64,000 nucleotides of DNA, taken from the NCBI GenBank assembly GCA_902729315.2, contig LR746279.1, positions 4,018,964 to 4,082,963 on the forward strand, written 5' to 3'. The notes below the pieces were generated by a model, which saw nothing but the letters and a program-made list of their open reading frames with translations, was not told the DNA's origin and made no database searches. This DNA is from Spirodela intermedia. Taxonomy: Eukaryota; Streptophyta; Magnoliopsida; Alismatales; Araceae. This document shows, in pieces, positions 1 through 13,150 of the stretch (positions within the stretch are counted from its first letter, which is position 1; each line of letters starts with the position of its first letter). Both the position numbers and the translations under genes were made by a program.

Positions 1-2290
1 CATATTTATTGGGATTATCACTCTATGCCAAACATTAAGGCACTAATTTACTTATCTACTTCCAATACAAGCACTCTTTGAATGTCTTCACATATGATGA
101 GAAGTTGTGAAGAATTATAATAACCCCACAATATTAAAAAGACAAGCTTCTTTGCTGATGAAGGCAAGTTGATCAGGGCAAAACGTGAGCACAAAGAAAT
201 TTACATCAAAATTATTGCAAAGATTTTGATGATGTAATAGATTTTGGAAACATAGACACCATTGAAAAGCCAATGTGAAAGGGTTTTTTAGAGCTTAGAA
301 TACTATTATTGGAAACAAGTGACATTTGATCAATCAAAAATATCTGGGGTCAAAATATGGGTTGAGATGCTATAAAGTGACATAGTAAGACCTACCTAGT
401 TTGACAATATGACTTCCTTTCTGAATAGGTCATGAACATAGGCATGTTGGATACCTTTTGAAATTTATTATCTTCTAATTTGTTAGGGTTGTCTGTATGC
501 CATTGGCACATGTCAGTCTACATTAGAGATTTTCTCTAGAGGAGATTTATTAGACTATCAAAGATCTTGCCACATTTCATACTTGTTGTCAAGTCATTTT
601 CACATGCCAAGTGTATGTTTCAATCTTTTGCCATGTGTCAACTTGAGTAATTTTTTAACTTCACCACATCTCACTTGATTGGTCAGAATTTACCATGTGT
701 CTTATCAATTATTGACTATGTCACCATGTGTTGTTGTGATGTCACAATTCTAACATGTCATTAAGGTGTCAAATGATCTCATGTGTCACCTAGATTTTTT
801 GATTGGTATCATGTGACTTTAAGTTGTCGAATAAAGTCAGCTTACTTACATATTCTGATGTTGTTTCATTTCTCCAAGTGATGCCATATGTCATCTTAAT
901 TTTGACTTTTCTTGTTTCAATTTTGTCTTAGGTGACTACATGTCATAGATTTTCTGTTCTTGTCATGTGTCACTTATCTTGTTAGATTTTCCATCTATCT
1001 AGATTATATAGTAAATAGCTCATCAGTTTAACCCTTCTAACTAACAATAGGTCAACAAACCTGATCAGTAAGTTGACACACTTTCAAAGTGGTTAGAACC
1101 ACATCTATAGTTGTTCAACGTACTTTCTTTTATCCACTTAAAAACCTTTTTTATTTTGATTTCCTTTCAGCTGTTGACAACTTGGTTCAATGTTCACATG
1201 ATTTTGACATCCTTTTCATCATTTGAGCCTTGAAACAAATAACTAAAACCAGATCAATAGATTTAGACCTTCATTTGGAGATTAGCACCCTTTAACATAT
1301 ATTATATGACAACTTTTTATAATTATATTTATGGGATCAATTTGTTAATGTCAAAATTATTAAATGCAAAATTAATATACTTGAAAAAAAAATCTTTTTT
1401 AAATAAGATAATCCTTCTAAGTCTCCAAACCCTAGTTACAACCTAAAACTGTATTTCATAAATTATTTACTTTTTTCCATAACAATAGTTTTTTAATAAA
1501 AAATAACAAAATAACCTTCCTATGATAAGACAGCTCCTACTTGCACCATTAATATATTACATTCTACTTGAAATAACCTCAAAATGTTGCAATACTAACA
1601 TAGATGTAGAGTATAATTTCTCTTTAATATGAATAAAACTTTTATCTTCCTTTTCTCATACATTGTAGTACTTGATGAACTGAAATTTCTGATAATTTTT
1701 CTATAAAGGAGACTAATCATTAGATGCTACAAACCAACCTAATATTAATAGCTATTGGTCATTCTTTGATAACTTGATCTTTTCTTTATCAACCTTCCGT
1801 TTGTGTTGATTGTGGTACTCAATATATTCAACTATTTTGATGATGATAAGATAGTTACACATAAATGAATGCTAACTTTATGAGAAGATAAATATGTGAA
1901 TTAGCATATTTAAATCAAGTGAAATTTAAATAATGTCATTATTTTCTAGTGAATCTGAATGAATAATTTTATGTTGAAATTGGTGTCAGTAGGCTTGTTA
2001 CTATCCATTGGAAAGATAATTGAAGTAAAAAGACATTACAACAAATTAGGCATCAAAATTCATACAAATTGTTTTTCATGATTTTTAGAAAATTAATGAA
2101 TTTATAAAAAAAATCAGCGAAAAAATGGTTTAGACTTCTAAATCAGCTGATTCAAAGGACTTTTAAGTAAATCATTTGAATATATTGGCATGTAACTGCA
2201 CATTAGAAAGTTCCCTTAAAGAGAAATCAATGCAAAAAATCCTGCATCAATCTTTAAAATATTCAGATGTTAGGAATTTTACAAAGTTAA
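1..2290. other. AT-rich non-coding DNA, no gene seen
   Basis: No reading frame of useful length and no recognisable protein motif on either strand. Composition is strongly AT-rich. The only internal structure noted is a run of degenerate ATGTGTCA-like words between about 560 and 990 (separate entry). Confidence 0.6.
561..990. repeat. Degenerate CATGTGTCA-type motif cluster
   Basis: The words catgtgtc, atgtgtca and close variants recur irregularly about a dozen times in some 430 bases (for example near 631, 694, 725, 780, 964), interleaved with gatgtca/ggtgtca forms. Spacing is irregular, so this is a decayed low-complexity or minisatellite-like tract rather than a clean tandem array. Confidence 0.35.
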
Positions 2291-2760
2291 TAGAGATTTT
2301 TCTCTTTCAAAGCATGAAGGTGGCCCATTAAGGCCAGCTGAACTAGCTGTTGAAAGACCGTTTGGCCCGTTAATTATAAAAAGAGGGCTTTCACCCAAAT
2401 TATTGTAAGGAGTGAAAAATCAAAAGAGAATTGACCAGAATCAAGAGACAGCCTCAACTTCATCCAACCTCTTCTTCCTCCAAACATCCCCAAAAATACT
2501 CTCTCATCTAGCAAGAAGTGTTGTTGTATCCTATGTTTCAGAGCTTCTACAATACTTGAAGATTCATTGATCCTTAGAATTCACATCATCTGTCTTCTCT
2601 AGTAGTAAGCTTCTCCATTCTGAAGAAGATGGTTGTACAATTATGTTGAATATTTTCTATGAATTGGTATTGTGATTGGAAATATGAAGGGATTCTTGAA
2701 GTACCCATCACATGGTCGAAATGCTAGCTAGAGCCTTGAATATATTACATAGATAGACTT
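2291..2760 (+). other. Possible LTR-type promoter region
   Basis: A TATA-box-like tataaa at 2375-2380, followed within about 100 bases by a CT-rich leader-like tract (2450-2520), resembles the promoter and early transcribed part of a plant LTR. No paired copy, TG/CA termini or primer-binding site was found, so this is only a resemblance. Confidence 0.2.
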
Positions 2761-3067
2761 TCGTAGTCTATGCTATCAAGGACAGCCTCTCTAAAAGATG
2801 AGAAGGAAATTTAGGCGAGTGATAAAAGTATGAACTGCTTCAAGTGGAAAAGAGACTGTCTTAATAACCATTATATTTCACTTATGAGCACCTCTTATCT
2901 GTGTTTTGGAAAAATACTAATGTCCAATAAGAGTAGCTGAGAATGACTCAATGTGACTACCATCACTACTAGAAGAGATGTGAAGAAGCTCTGAACCCCC
3001 CTAGTCATTAGCCTTCACCTGCTTTCCTCTCACCAGTAAAAATTCCAAATAACATCAGTAACCCAAA

Positions 3068-3405
3068 ACTATTTTGGTAGGAGTGTAAGATAAAGAAGGT
3101 GGATCATGTTAATTTAGTGGTCACTGAGGTAAATCACCGTAGAGGGGTTCAAAAAGCCTAAGAATTCACCTTAGAGGGATTAAGAGAGCCTAACAAAACA
3201 GTACAATTAAGAGTATAATAGAGGAACCAACAACAGCTGTTCCATGTCAAAAACTTTTGATAGCCTATGAAATTAAGTTAATCACTCCTTTATAGATGTA
3301 GTTAAGAAACTGTTCACGTTTATAGACAAATGTCAATAAAAAAAGGTCCAATAGTATTCAGTTAGACAGCCTTATGCATGATAGTTGATATTGAGTTTTG
3401 CATAG
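3068..3405 (+). repeat. Dispersed repeat family R1, copy 1
   Basis: Begins tttggtaggagtgtaagata and is clearly related to 13762-13998, including the later blocks with tcaaaaactttt, gttcacgttta and cagttagacag. Copy 1 carries an extra internal stretch of about 100 bases. No coding capacity. Probably an old non-autonomous element. Confidence 0.6.
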
Positions 3406-4589
3406 GCAGCAACTAAAAAAAAATATTTTCTTTATTCAATGGAAGCTAAGGAAAATACCAAATGTTACCTACAAATTTACTAGAGTTTACGTTACATTAA
3501 AAGTTCCTACAGAAGTAGTTTCTACCACAACAGATGATGACAGCTATTCAGGTCACCTAGTTTCATATTTGCTTTTGAATTGAAAGAAGGACATGCGCAG
3601 AGAAAACTCTTGCTTCACAGGCAGATCGCACTAAAGCTGCAGGACAGGTATGAGCTTTCGTTATTCGTTTTTCTACTACATAAACTTGTGACATCATTTT
3701 TTTTTTTAGGGCTTATTTTATCACAAGTATGGAACTGATCAAATTCTGGGATTTCATCTCAAGGATTGTTGGAGAACTTGCATATGAGAGGTATATATAT
3801 ATCAAATCCTGAGAGTCGTATTTTATTTTATGGTCTCTTATCACCTGCGTACTTATTAGCCAACAATTTACAAACCAATTTTGAGTACCCACGAATTTGG
3901 TCATTGGAAACTTGTTAGCATCAACTAAAGGTTTTTGGAAAATGGTTGTGCACGATAAGAAAGGCTTCCTGAAAACTATGGGTTAGAATTCTGAATACAT
4001 CTTTTGTTAAATCCATTCATCAGTTTTTTCTCTTTTTTGAGTGATTCTGAAATTTTTCAGCCCTCACTGTTCTTAGATGACATGTACTCCATGTGATGAT
4101 CAGAAAAATGTAACAAACTAAATGGAACTTATTGCTCTAAATATTCTGTATTCTTTACCAACAATTTATTATATTTTATGACAATGAATATATTACCTAC
4201 TTTAATATATTCTACTTTAATAGAAACATATTATTTGATCGTTCTAGATAACTCTACATGATTTCAAAGATCACTTGCATCATTACTCGTGTCTTTTCTC
4301 ATTTTCAAAGTAATTGTGACACTACATAAGTACAAAATAGTAAATTTATGTTGCCAACTTTTGTTTTGGGGCCACTAAACTTCAAGTGATATCTACCACT
4401 AATGCTTGCATGAGTATCACTAGCATTTGGGATCAATTGCTTATGAAGTGCAATCTCTCCTTACTACTAGGAAAGAGGTCATTTCATGAGTTGAAGATTT
4501 GCTTAGAGTTAATCATGGCATTAAAGTACTCATGAAGTAGTGATTATGGTGTCTACAAGTAACAAATCATCATAGCCTTTTTTCAAAAC

Positions 4590-4790
4590 TTTAAGCTCAA
4601 AAGAATGCAAAAATGCTGCCTTATAAAACAATGAACTTTTAGGAACATTAGAAGTATAGTGCTTGCAAGTAACCATGTGAATAATTAAAACCATCACTAA
4701 AGTCTTTTCTCACAAATTTAAGCTCAAAAGAATGCAAAAATGCTGCCTTAGAAAGCAATGAACTTTTAGGACCATTAGAAGAATTCTTAT
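4590..4790 (+). repeat. Local duplication, 127-bp period
   Basis: A ~75-base block beginning tttaagctcaaaagaatgca occurs at 4590 and again at 4717, with only a few substitutions. Two copies only. Confidence 0.75.
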
Positions 4791-5862
4791 ATTGAAATTT
4801 TCGAATACAAAAACAGCTAATTTTTTAGTTAAACCTCCACATCAATAGCCCACAAAATCATGCGTAAAGAAGTCCTCCTTAAATATAATATTGTAAGTAT
4901 TTATCTTTATGTCATTCTAATGTCTGTATTTACTGTATTGGGTACCACTCAAACCCATTAATTTAGAAAATGTGCCCCATATACACTTCAGCTACCCTTT
5001 ACTTGATATCGTAGAAGCGATATTTTGAGAACATGTGGTCACACATTTAGTAATGAATCTAGAAGAGCCTAGTAGAAGCCTTAATATTTAATGAAAAATG
5101 TTTATCAAACTTTGTAAACTATGCAGACTCAAACTTGTTTGTCTTCAACAATCAATCATAAAACAAGAAATCTATGAATGTTTGAAAAAGCTTAATTCTT
5201 TCCCTCTTTTATTTTCGTTTGCTCTTATCACAAACGAAAAATGTTTTCCATTGTTGGTGATTTAGCTTGATATTGCATCATCAATTTTCTGCCTTTTCTA
5301 TATAAAAGTTCAGAAGATTTTCTTCATGATTAACAATAGTGTCTTCGTACTTTCTAAATGAATCCTTTTGAACTAATTATAGGCATTCAACTCTTATATC
5401 TAACACATTTTTTCCATATTGGGAAGGAGATATTATTGTGTTTAGCATGTCACTTGAAGGAAGTAGGTGAGTGATGATGTTTATCTTCTTTGAGGAGATT
5501 CCTCATTTCATCTACTTTGGTAATAGTAATTTTAGTATTTAACTTCATTACTATTCGACTAGTTTTATTAAGCTGTCAAAAAAAATCCTCTTGTCTTGTT
5601 GTTTCTTTGAAGGTGTCTAGTAACAATCAACACACTTATACTCTACATCATGCGTATGTTTCCTTTAGGAGTTCATAATTTTTTGAAGATGAATAAAAAA
5701 CATGGATGATCTTAATGACTGATATGGAGGAAAGTCTAAGGGTAAAATCATCATTTTACGTCACAAGCTAAATTGGACATTATTTCGGCCCTTGAAATTT
5801 TACTGATTAGTTTCATGTGACCTAATATGATTTACATATGTTGAGATTGTTTTTACACATGA

Positions 5863-5900
5863 TGAGGAGAGAGAGAGAGAGAGATAGAGAGACAGAGAGA
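5863..5900 (+). repeat. GA microsatellite
   Basis: Imperfect (GA)n tract interrupted by single T and C bases. Confidence 0.9.
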
Positions 5901-6449
5901 AGATGACCATTAGTTACGGTACAAAATGACAAACAAAAATGAAATAACCATTGAGACACTACCTTGACAAAAAGAGTAAATTCAACCACTAAATGGCTGT
6001 TAGAAAAATCACAAAAACTCTAAAAAGTTGATGGGCGTAAATATTGACAATGAAGAAATCATGATCAAGGGTGAAAAATAAAGAGCCAAAAAGAGCAAAA
6101 CACATCCTCAACAAGAAACTTCTCAAAGGATACACCAAATGACATAAAGTGGGTGTTGGGAAGTAGAGGTTTTAAGGATTTGGTCTTCAAGTTTAAAGTT
6201 TGAGGATACAACTATGTTGAAAATTTATCAATCTTTCATGAGAGGTTTAAGAGATGAGGATAGGTGTGGAGTTATACGAGTCAGTTTATCATTACCCCAA
6301 ACACTTTCGGTTTGTTGCACTTAGTGATAGAATCCCAATGTAGAGCTGGGAAAGAGATGGATGGGCTGGGGATTGACTATGTTATCTCCCATTTATAAAT
6401 GACAGCATATATTCTACATAAACAATGAACATAAGCTCACAAATGAGAC

Positions 6450-9400
6450 TTATCTGTTGCGAAGGAAATTAGCAATACTCGATCCATCCATCTGCATCAC
6501 AATCCGCCCATCTTCCATGCAGAATGCACCATCGGCATATTTGAGCTCATCTAAACGGTGTGTCACCCACAGTGCAGCAACTTGTTCAGTAGCCACAGAA
6601 TTTTTAACGGCCTTAATAACTCCAACCTGGTTGTTAACAAACATCTCAGTAATGAAAACCATCAACTGGAGATTCACTCACTTGGGCCTAACATCAGAGT
6701 AATAGAATTGATTGCCAAAAGCATATAACTAAATAAGGAAACCACTTTCACATGTTTTTAAGAGAGGATTCTTGTAAAAACCAGTTAAGGCTGTAATATA
6801 CGAAAAGGTTAGCCTCTTCTACCTTTTCCTCGGAAAGGTGTAGCTAACCATATGCTATTTATCAACTGACTGGTTGAATGGAGATAAATCACTTTGCTGG
6901 AAACCATCATATTACACTACAGGAGAAAGTGGACAAAGAAGAGTCCTTTGCATTAGTTCAATGCTTTTGGCAACCACGTGAGGGATTGATACCCAAGTAT
7001 AACAATGATAGCATTGAAGCCCATGGGAAGACAATCCAAATGAATTCCAAGATTGTCCTACCCCATTGATCCTTTTTTGGCTCCTATCAGAGCTTTAAAC
7101 AATTGCTTGATTTAAACTCAGAACAGGGTGAATGGCATCAGTTTCTGCCAGTTCAGATTGTTTTAGGTAATTCCAGTCTTAGATGGTTTCTTATCCATGA
7201 GACTAAGAACAGTTTGGAGTAAGTTTGCATATGAAGAAATTTTGAAAAGCATACATCAGTTGTCACTGCTTTGATTTCAACAGAATTATCGTCAAATCCT
7301 ATTGCCAAACATCTGAAACAATCCAGTATCATTCTGATGATGATGCAGGATATGTTAAGAGTCAGCACATTCTTTTTGCTAACAAAAGAAAGAAAGAAAA
7401 TGCATACCTGGTCTTTTTCGTCCAGAAAGGTAGTTAGCTCATCCAAGAGCAATACTTTACATGATTCTGCTAAGGCACCAGCAATAGCGACTCTCTGCTT
7501 CTGACCGCCACTAAGAGTTTGCACTGGTCTCTGCCAAATGAATAAAAAATCACACTACATTACTTTTCGGAATGTAGAAAATAATCCAGACATTGAACAT
7601 ACTACTAACCTTCAAGTATCTTGACATGCCAACAGAGTCTAAGGCCTTTGAAACTCTATTCTGCACTTCTTCTGCGGTTAGATTAAATTTACCGAGGCCA
7701 AATGCAACATCTGCTTCTACCGTAGGCATCACAATCTACAAAAACATATTAAAAAGGAATTCAGAGAAAGATATAACAAAATGTCGAGCTAGTATATCAT
7801 TTCAACCAAGAAGAAATCAGGGCATCCCAAAATTTACTCGATGAAACCTATTCCACAGCTTAATTTTGTCAGAAAGTTCATGCAAGATCAAGAGTTTTCA
7901 TAAGAGACTGAAAAAAGGTTACTCATTATAACGAATTACGTAGTTTATGTGAATCATGAAAGTAATTTGCATCTATTTTTTATATGTACAACTTACTTCT
8001 GTAGTATGCTGTCTTCTTCATTGGTTATATGAGGTTAGCCGTTAAAATGGAGTTTGTGGTTTCAATGAGGTAAGGTTAGTGAGAAAAGCTAGCCCAGCCT
8101 AACGTCTGGATGCCCTGGCTCTGGCCTTTTCCAGCAGCTCAGAATAAGATCATGCACTAGTGGTGCCTTTGATGAGACAGCAAACCTAGGCACCCAACCT
8201 TAGGGATCTTCATTGCTCTACATAGCTCTCATATTTCCTCCACATGGGACAGATTAGGATTCTGTCCGGTACTAAAGTATTTTCAAAAAATAATTATTTT
8301 GCAGAAGCTTATTCTTCCAATCTATTCTCCACTATCACACTCTACATGCTGCAGAAAAACATATTTTAGAATCCTGTGAATCAACTGTTAACGGCAGACA
8401 CTGTCTTCCATTTGAGAAAGCATCTCCTCCAGAACCTTCCCCATGTCAGTTGCCATCTTTCTGCACTGCGCACAAGCAACTACTGCACATTTGGACATAA
8501 CGGTTGTAAAAGAACTAGATAAATTCGACAGAAGACAAGTGTCTTCCGATAAGGTACTCTCAGCTTTTTATTAGGATAACTGCATATGATGACATTTATT
8601 GTTATATAGATAAGGTGATCCCTAACTTGGTAGTTTACTGCTTGATGATCTTGTTTTGGAGAATCATTGCGAAAAATAAATGTTCCATTCAGACAGATTC
8701 CGTTATGTCATGACTTATGGCATTCGACCATGACAATTCGTACATTCTTAGACCCCAAGACGAACTTTACGTAAGAATGGGATGCTATCCTTAAGTGTAA
8801 TCCGTGTCAAGACATATTCAAATTTGAATACACATTACCTCGAATTTCCTCAGCACATCTTCATGCCTAGTTTGTAATTTCAGATGTCCCACAAATTATA
8901 AAAGGAAGCAGCTATTTGTCAACGTTTGAGTCACTGTAGATGTCCTTTTAGTTGCAATGATTGGGTGCATTGGACAAGCACAGAAAGCCTATGGTTTCAC
9001 AAGCATCTTTCCTATCCCACTCTTGCTTCTCTATCCTCTTCAATCCTTTATTAAAGCTTTCAGAACTAATTCCGACTCTAAAATAGGCTATACGAACTTA
9101 TTCAGGTTGCATTTGATTATGGGCCAATTGGTTTCAGACCAAACTAGTTGGTTCATTATACCTTGTTGTAACAGCCTTTTAAATACTAATGAAGATTACC
9201 AATAAGAAACTGGGATAAAACACAGGAATAAAGTTGCATTGCAATGAGTTAATAAAAATAAATGCACATTGAATCTTTGGATCACAAAGTGCTGCTAAAG
9301 TTTCATCTAATAAAAAATAAGATCGTTAAAAACGCACTCTTGTTCAATGAGCTTTCAACTCCCATGTGTAAAGTAAGGATAAATAAGACATCTAAATTAG

Positions 9401-12103
9401 GAATAAGAGTATACCTGATGGTCTGGATTTTGAAATACGAAGCTCTTTGGCCTATCTACATAAACTGTACCACAAGTCGGATTTAGGAGTCCTGCCAAGA
9501 TCTGTATAATGAAGATGTTAGTTCATCAATAGTGCAGACTTTGCAATCACGTGTTTGATCTTCGGTCTTCACATATTATAAGGAGAATTTTCATTAAATT
9601 TATGGAGTATATTCTCCTTTTCAAGGGATGTTTTACTTTCAGGGTATATCTACACCCATGGTTTTAGGACGGTGTATGACACACAACATCGGTGATGTCT
9701 GGACTTACACAGGTAAACCACTAGTGTTAACTTTCTGAAGGAAGATACAATCAGGCCTTCGGTTATTAAGGGAGGGGGCTGCAGGCGCCAGCGAGATTAG
9801 GCACTCTAGTGGTGGGTATAAGGCAGAAAGTGGGGAGAACATAGGGTGGGAGGAGAACGAGGGAGATTAATGAATCATTCAAAGTTGTTTATTGGCTGAA
9901 CGAAGGCCTCTGAGCCTTGAGGGAGGAGAACAAGGAATGGAGACCACAGTGAGGCTCCAGGTAAAGGAGAAAAAGAACCTGACGAAACAGGGACAAACTA
10001 GCAAGCTCGATGACATAAAACCTAAGTCTCATTTAGCCCAAAGGGTCCCCCAGTGTGTTTAGTGAGCTAGGCTGTGTTTAAAGCAGGGTGGGCCAGGGAG
10101 GCAAAAGAGAAACCCAGGGCCCATCACATCAGTATTGAAGGTCTTTCCAAAATAATGACTATTTCTCGGATTAACAGGTTTTCTTACTTGTGATATGAGC
10201 AATATTTACCTGGATGATTTCAAATTATAATCACCAGGATTTGGACTATCTTTCAACGTTATTAACTTATTTTTTCTATCAAAAGGTTATGTGAGATGGA
10301 AAGAAAAAGGTTAACCAAGATAGTTAAAAAAAAGACCTAGCCAGAGTACGATCTGGTACTAGAAACCATAGAGAATAAAGCCAACGATTTAAGCAGAGCA
10401 TCATGATGTATTTCATATCAAAATTTCATACAATATTTTGACTTTCAGGAAGTATAGTAACTCAAAAGATAGTTCAATTATAATATTTACATCTTTCCGA
10501 AAATTTTGAAGAAATGGCATCCTGATAACCATTGCCATCAAACTTACCCAATGGCCATTGCATCATGAAAGTTTCAGGTAAGGATAACCCAAATCCATTG
10601 TGTGTGTTACAACTACACATGTCTTTGGAAATAGGCACTCAGCATGAATCAACATGTTAGCTTCCCATGAATGTCTAGATACTCATCATCTTCCACCACA
10701 GTCTGTTTCTCCACTATCAGAATACAAATAATAACCATGATTAACTAATTCTTCGTTTCCACTTGTTGGCTAGACTACTCATGACGCTACCAGGCTAGCT
10801 GTCAAGCACACCTCTTCCTTTGTATCCCATTCATACTGTTGCAAGGGTGAGGGTTGACACCCCTAGAGGCACCAGAGACCACATAATTTACTTAGAGGAA
10901 AACAATGCTTTAGATTTATTTATCCAGCACAGGCCCCTATCTTCAGCTTATCACTCTGTGATGCGGTTTTCCTCTACTATGCTTATTATGGCATCCTTAA
11001 GTAATGGTTGCTTGGCGATAGTTTCCTTCGAAATTTAATGGAGATTACATTCGAGCCTACTACATGGACAGGAAACGATTGCACATCCAAAGTCAAATGA
11101 GATTATAAGCACTCCAAGTTCATTACTTACGAATAAACTAAACTTTGCCTCACTCAAATTACTACTGATATTGCACTTATCGTACATTTGTTTCAATGTG
11201 ATTCACGACCATGGAAAAAGTTCCCAGTCTTTTTTTCCAACGATCACCATCATCATCATCTTCCAATCCAGCCCCTTCAATTGGGAACATCAATCTGTCA
11301 TAAAGAAAAGAATGATCTTGTCGGTACAGACATGCACAGATTCCCAATCTATACCAGCCTCTTGTAAGTCAATGGGTTATCAGAAAAGGAATGTCGGACG
11401 TGAGAAAAATTATATACAAGTTCACCTTATGATTCATACAGCTAACGAGATCACTTCAAGATGATAGAAGGACGGAAAATGTCTGAGGTTTCTTCAGAGA
11501 GGAATCTAGTACTGAGGAGGGAAAAAATCGACACTTGTATTTTCAATCATCTCAGATCCAAGGAGACGACTTACAACACTTTACAGACATTTGATTCTCC
11601 ATTTTCCTTTCTTAGGAGAATAACGGAGTAGCTCGAACAAGTAAAAGAAGACAGAGAAGGAAAAATGAGAGAAAAAGAATGAACCTTGAGTAGAGTGGAC
11701 TTGCCACTGCCGTTGGGACCGAGTAGCATCCACAGTTGCCCCTCTGGAACACGGAGTTCACAGTTCCTGAGGATGGGCATCACCCTGCCATTGTGTCCAG
11801 TTATGGAAAGACACAGGTCTCGCACATCGATGGCCGTAGCTGCAGCCTGTGCAGGTAAGTGTTGGCGCCGAGCATTTACCGAGAGCTCCCTGCGACGGCT
11901 GTAAACAAATGGATGAGGTTCGAGAGGAGCCGGACTGCGAGAGGTTAACCATAAGACAATGAAAACGAAATAGAATGCTTGAACTCAGGAGCGCACCGAC
12001 GAATGCCACACCTCCAAGACGACGAGGACGAATGTGGTGGTGCGGCAGCAATGAAACAGTCGGACGCACGGTGGGAAACAGGAAAGCCTGTGAGCCTATG
12101 CAT
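6450..12103 (-). CDS. ABCI10: ABC transporter I family member 10 (plastid ECF-type ATPase)
   Basis: Nucleotide-binding subunit of the cobalt/ECF-like ABC family. Family knowledge places ABCI10 in plastids, where it energises a small-ion or cofactor importer and is needed for embryo and chloroplast development. Exons on the minus strand: 12103-11997, 11898-11685, 9501-9415, 7735-7610, 7530-7408, 6626-6450 (stop at 6450). All junctions are GT-AG and phases agree, giving 277 residues, close to the usual length. Visible motifs: Walker A GPNGSGKS (96-103), Q-loop Q131, signature LSGGQ (184-188), Walker B VLLLDE (204-209), H-loop H242 in VTHR. Residues 1 to ~55 are Ser/Ala/Arg-rich and low in acidic residues, like a plastid transit peptide. 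The start at 12103 is inferred: the ATP-domain frame has no upstream ATG, and a 98-nt intron (11996-11899) joins this ATG in frame. An alternative is a start in another frame at about 11952 with an indel. No disabling change in the ATPase core. Confidence 0.9.
6627..7407 (-). other. ABCI10: ABCI10 intron 5
   Basis: 781-bp intron between the Walker B exon and the final exon, with GT donor after codon 219 and CAG acceptor at 6629-6627. No internal feature recognised. Confidence 0.8.
7736..9414 (-). other. ABCI10: ABCI10 intron 3
   Basis: 1.68-kb intron after the Q-loop exon. No coding similarity seen. The stretch around 8090-8270 is more GC-rich than its surroundings and may be an old insertion, but no termini were found. 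Confidence 0.75.
9502..11684 (-). other. ABCI10: ABCI10 intron 2 (largest)
   Basis: 2.18-kb intron separating the Walker A exon from the ILAG exon. The block at about 9750-10140 is GC- and purine-rich compared with the rest and looks like inserted repetitive DNA. I could not classify it. Confidence 0.75.
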
Positions 12104-12329
12104 CGGCACACCACTGGAGCCCTCTAAATCTCAATCTCAGAAGGGAGGATGTTAGGGTCCCTTGGTTCATTACAGCCTCGATCTGTATGGTCCGTTGGTT
12201 CTTTACAGCCTTGGTCTAACCAACCAACCTCGCCAACACCGAGCGCTTCAAACCAGGATGCAGCGGAAGAGAGGCGCTTCGGATCGCCTCTGGTTAAAAC
12301 ACCGCCCCGCCGAGAGCCGAATCAGGGGG

Positions 12330-13150
12330 GGTGCTTCCTCCGACCGAGCCCGGCGGTGGCTCTGGCATAGCAGGGCTCCTGGCTGCCGAGACCGCTGCAG
12401 ATTTCGTAGCGAAGACCAACAACGCGATAAGGTTGCGAACCAATAACGGCCGGTTTAATAACCAGTTATCAAAAAACAGGTTAAATAGGTTAAGCTGGAT
12501 CCTCATCTTGTTCGCCTCTGCATTTGACCGCATCAGAAATAGCCTTCCCTAGCAGCAGCGGCCGAGTTCTTTTACTTTGTAATAGCGCCTCACCTGGCTT
12601 TACCGGTTAGTTATCCACCGCCATCTATCTGCCGCCGCCGTGCCGTCCTTCACCCATCGTCCACCTTCAGCCCACCGACGTCCATCATCCGCCAGCGTTC
12701 CACCGCCTTCATCCTCCACCGCTGCCACCGCCTTCACTGTCCGCTGCCTCCGCCCATTCTGCCGCCGCCGCCGCCGCCGTCTTTCCCTCCGCCCGTTCCG
12801 CCGCCGTCTTTCCCTCCGCCCGTTCCCCCGCCGCCCGAGCCCCCTTTCCGGCGATTCCCGTTCGGCTTACCGGTTAGGGCGAAATCCCCCGGTTCGTTAA
12901 ACCCAATTCCACCTGGCCAAACCGGCTCGACCGCCTGGTCGGAGCTACCCGCCGCTCCGGTCCGAACCGTTCAGAACCACCTGGTCCGCACCACCGGGTA
13001 CGAACCATTCCGGACCGTCTGGGCCACGCCGGTCCGTCTCACCGGGTCCAAACCACTCCAGACCGCCTGGTCCGGGCCAGCCCACCTCGCCTGGTTCCCG
13101 CCAGTCCACCAATCAACCAGCGGTCAACGGTCCATAGCTCGGTCAACAGT
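12330..13150. repeat. GC-rich CCG and CCGGTCCG-type degenerate repeat block
   Basis: Strong shift in composition against an AT-rich background. 12620-12840 is dominated by CCG/CCGCCG trinucleotides. 12880-13110 contains many diverged copies of a ~20-base word of the form acCgcctggtccgraacc. The long open frames here come from the trinucleotide bias. May be the CpG-rich 5' region of a gene or an old GC-rich element. Confidence 0.5.

Larger units (their letters stand above)
3406..6449. other. AT-rich intergenic DNA, no gene seen
   Basis: Downstream (3') flank of the minus-strand ABCI10 gene. Only short, unrelated reading frames occur. Contains a 127-bp-period duplication (4590-4790) and a GA microsatellite (5863-5900). 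I found no protein motif or RNA gene. Confidence 0.6.

Noticed and set aside
11758-12114. Separate 118-codon gene
   Set aside because: It overlaps ABCI10 exons 1-2 in another frame, starts without ATG and has no recognisable domain.
12640-12900. Protein rich in Pro/Arg/Ser
   Set aside because: The open frame results from CCG trinucleotide bias and shows no domain.
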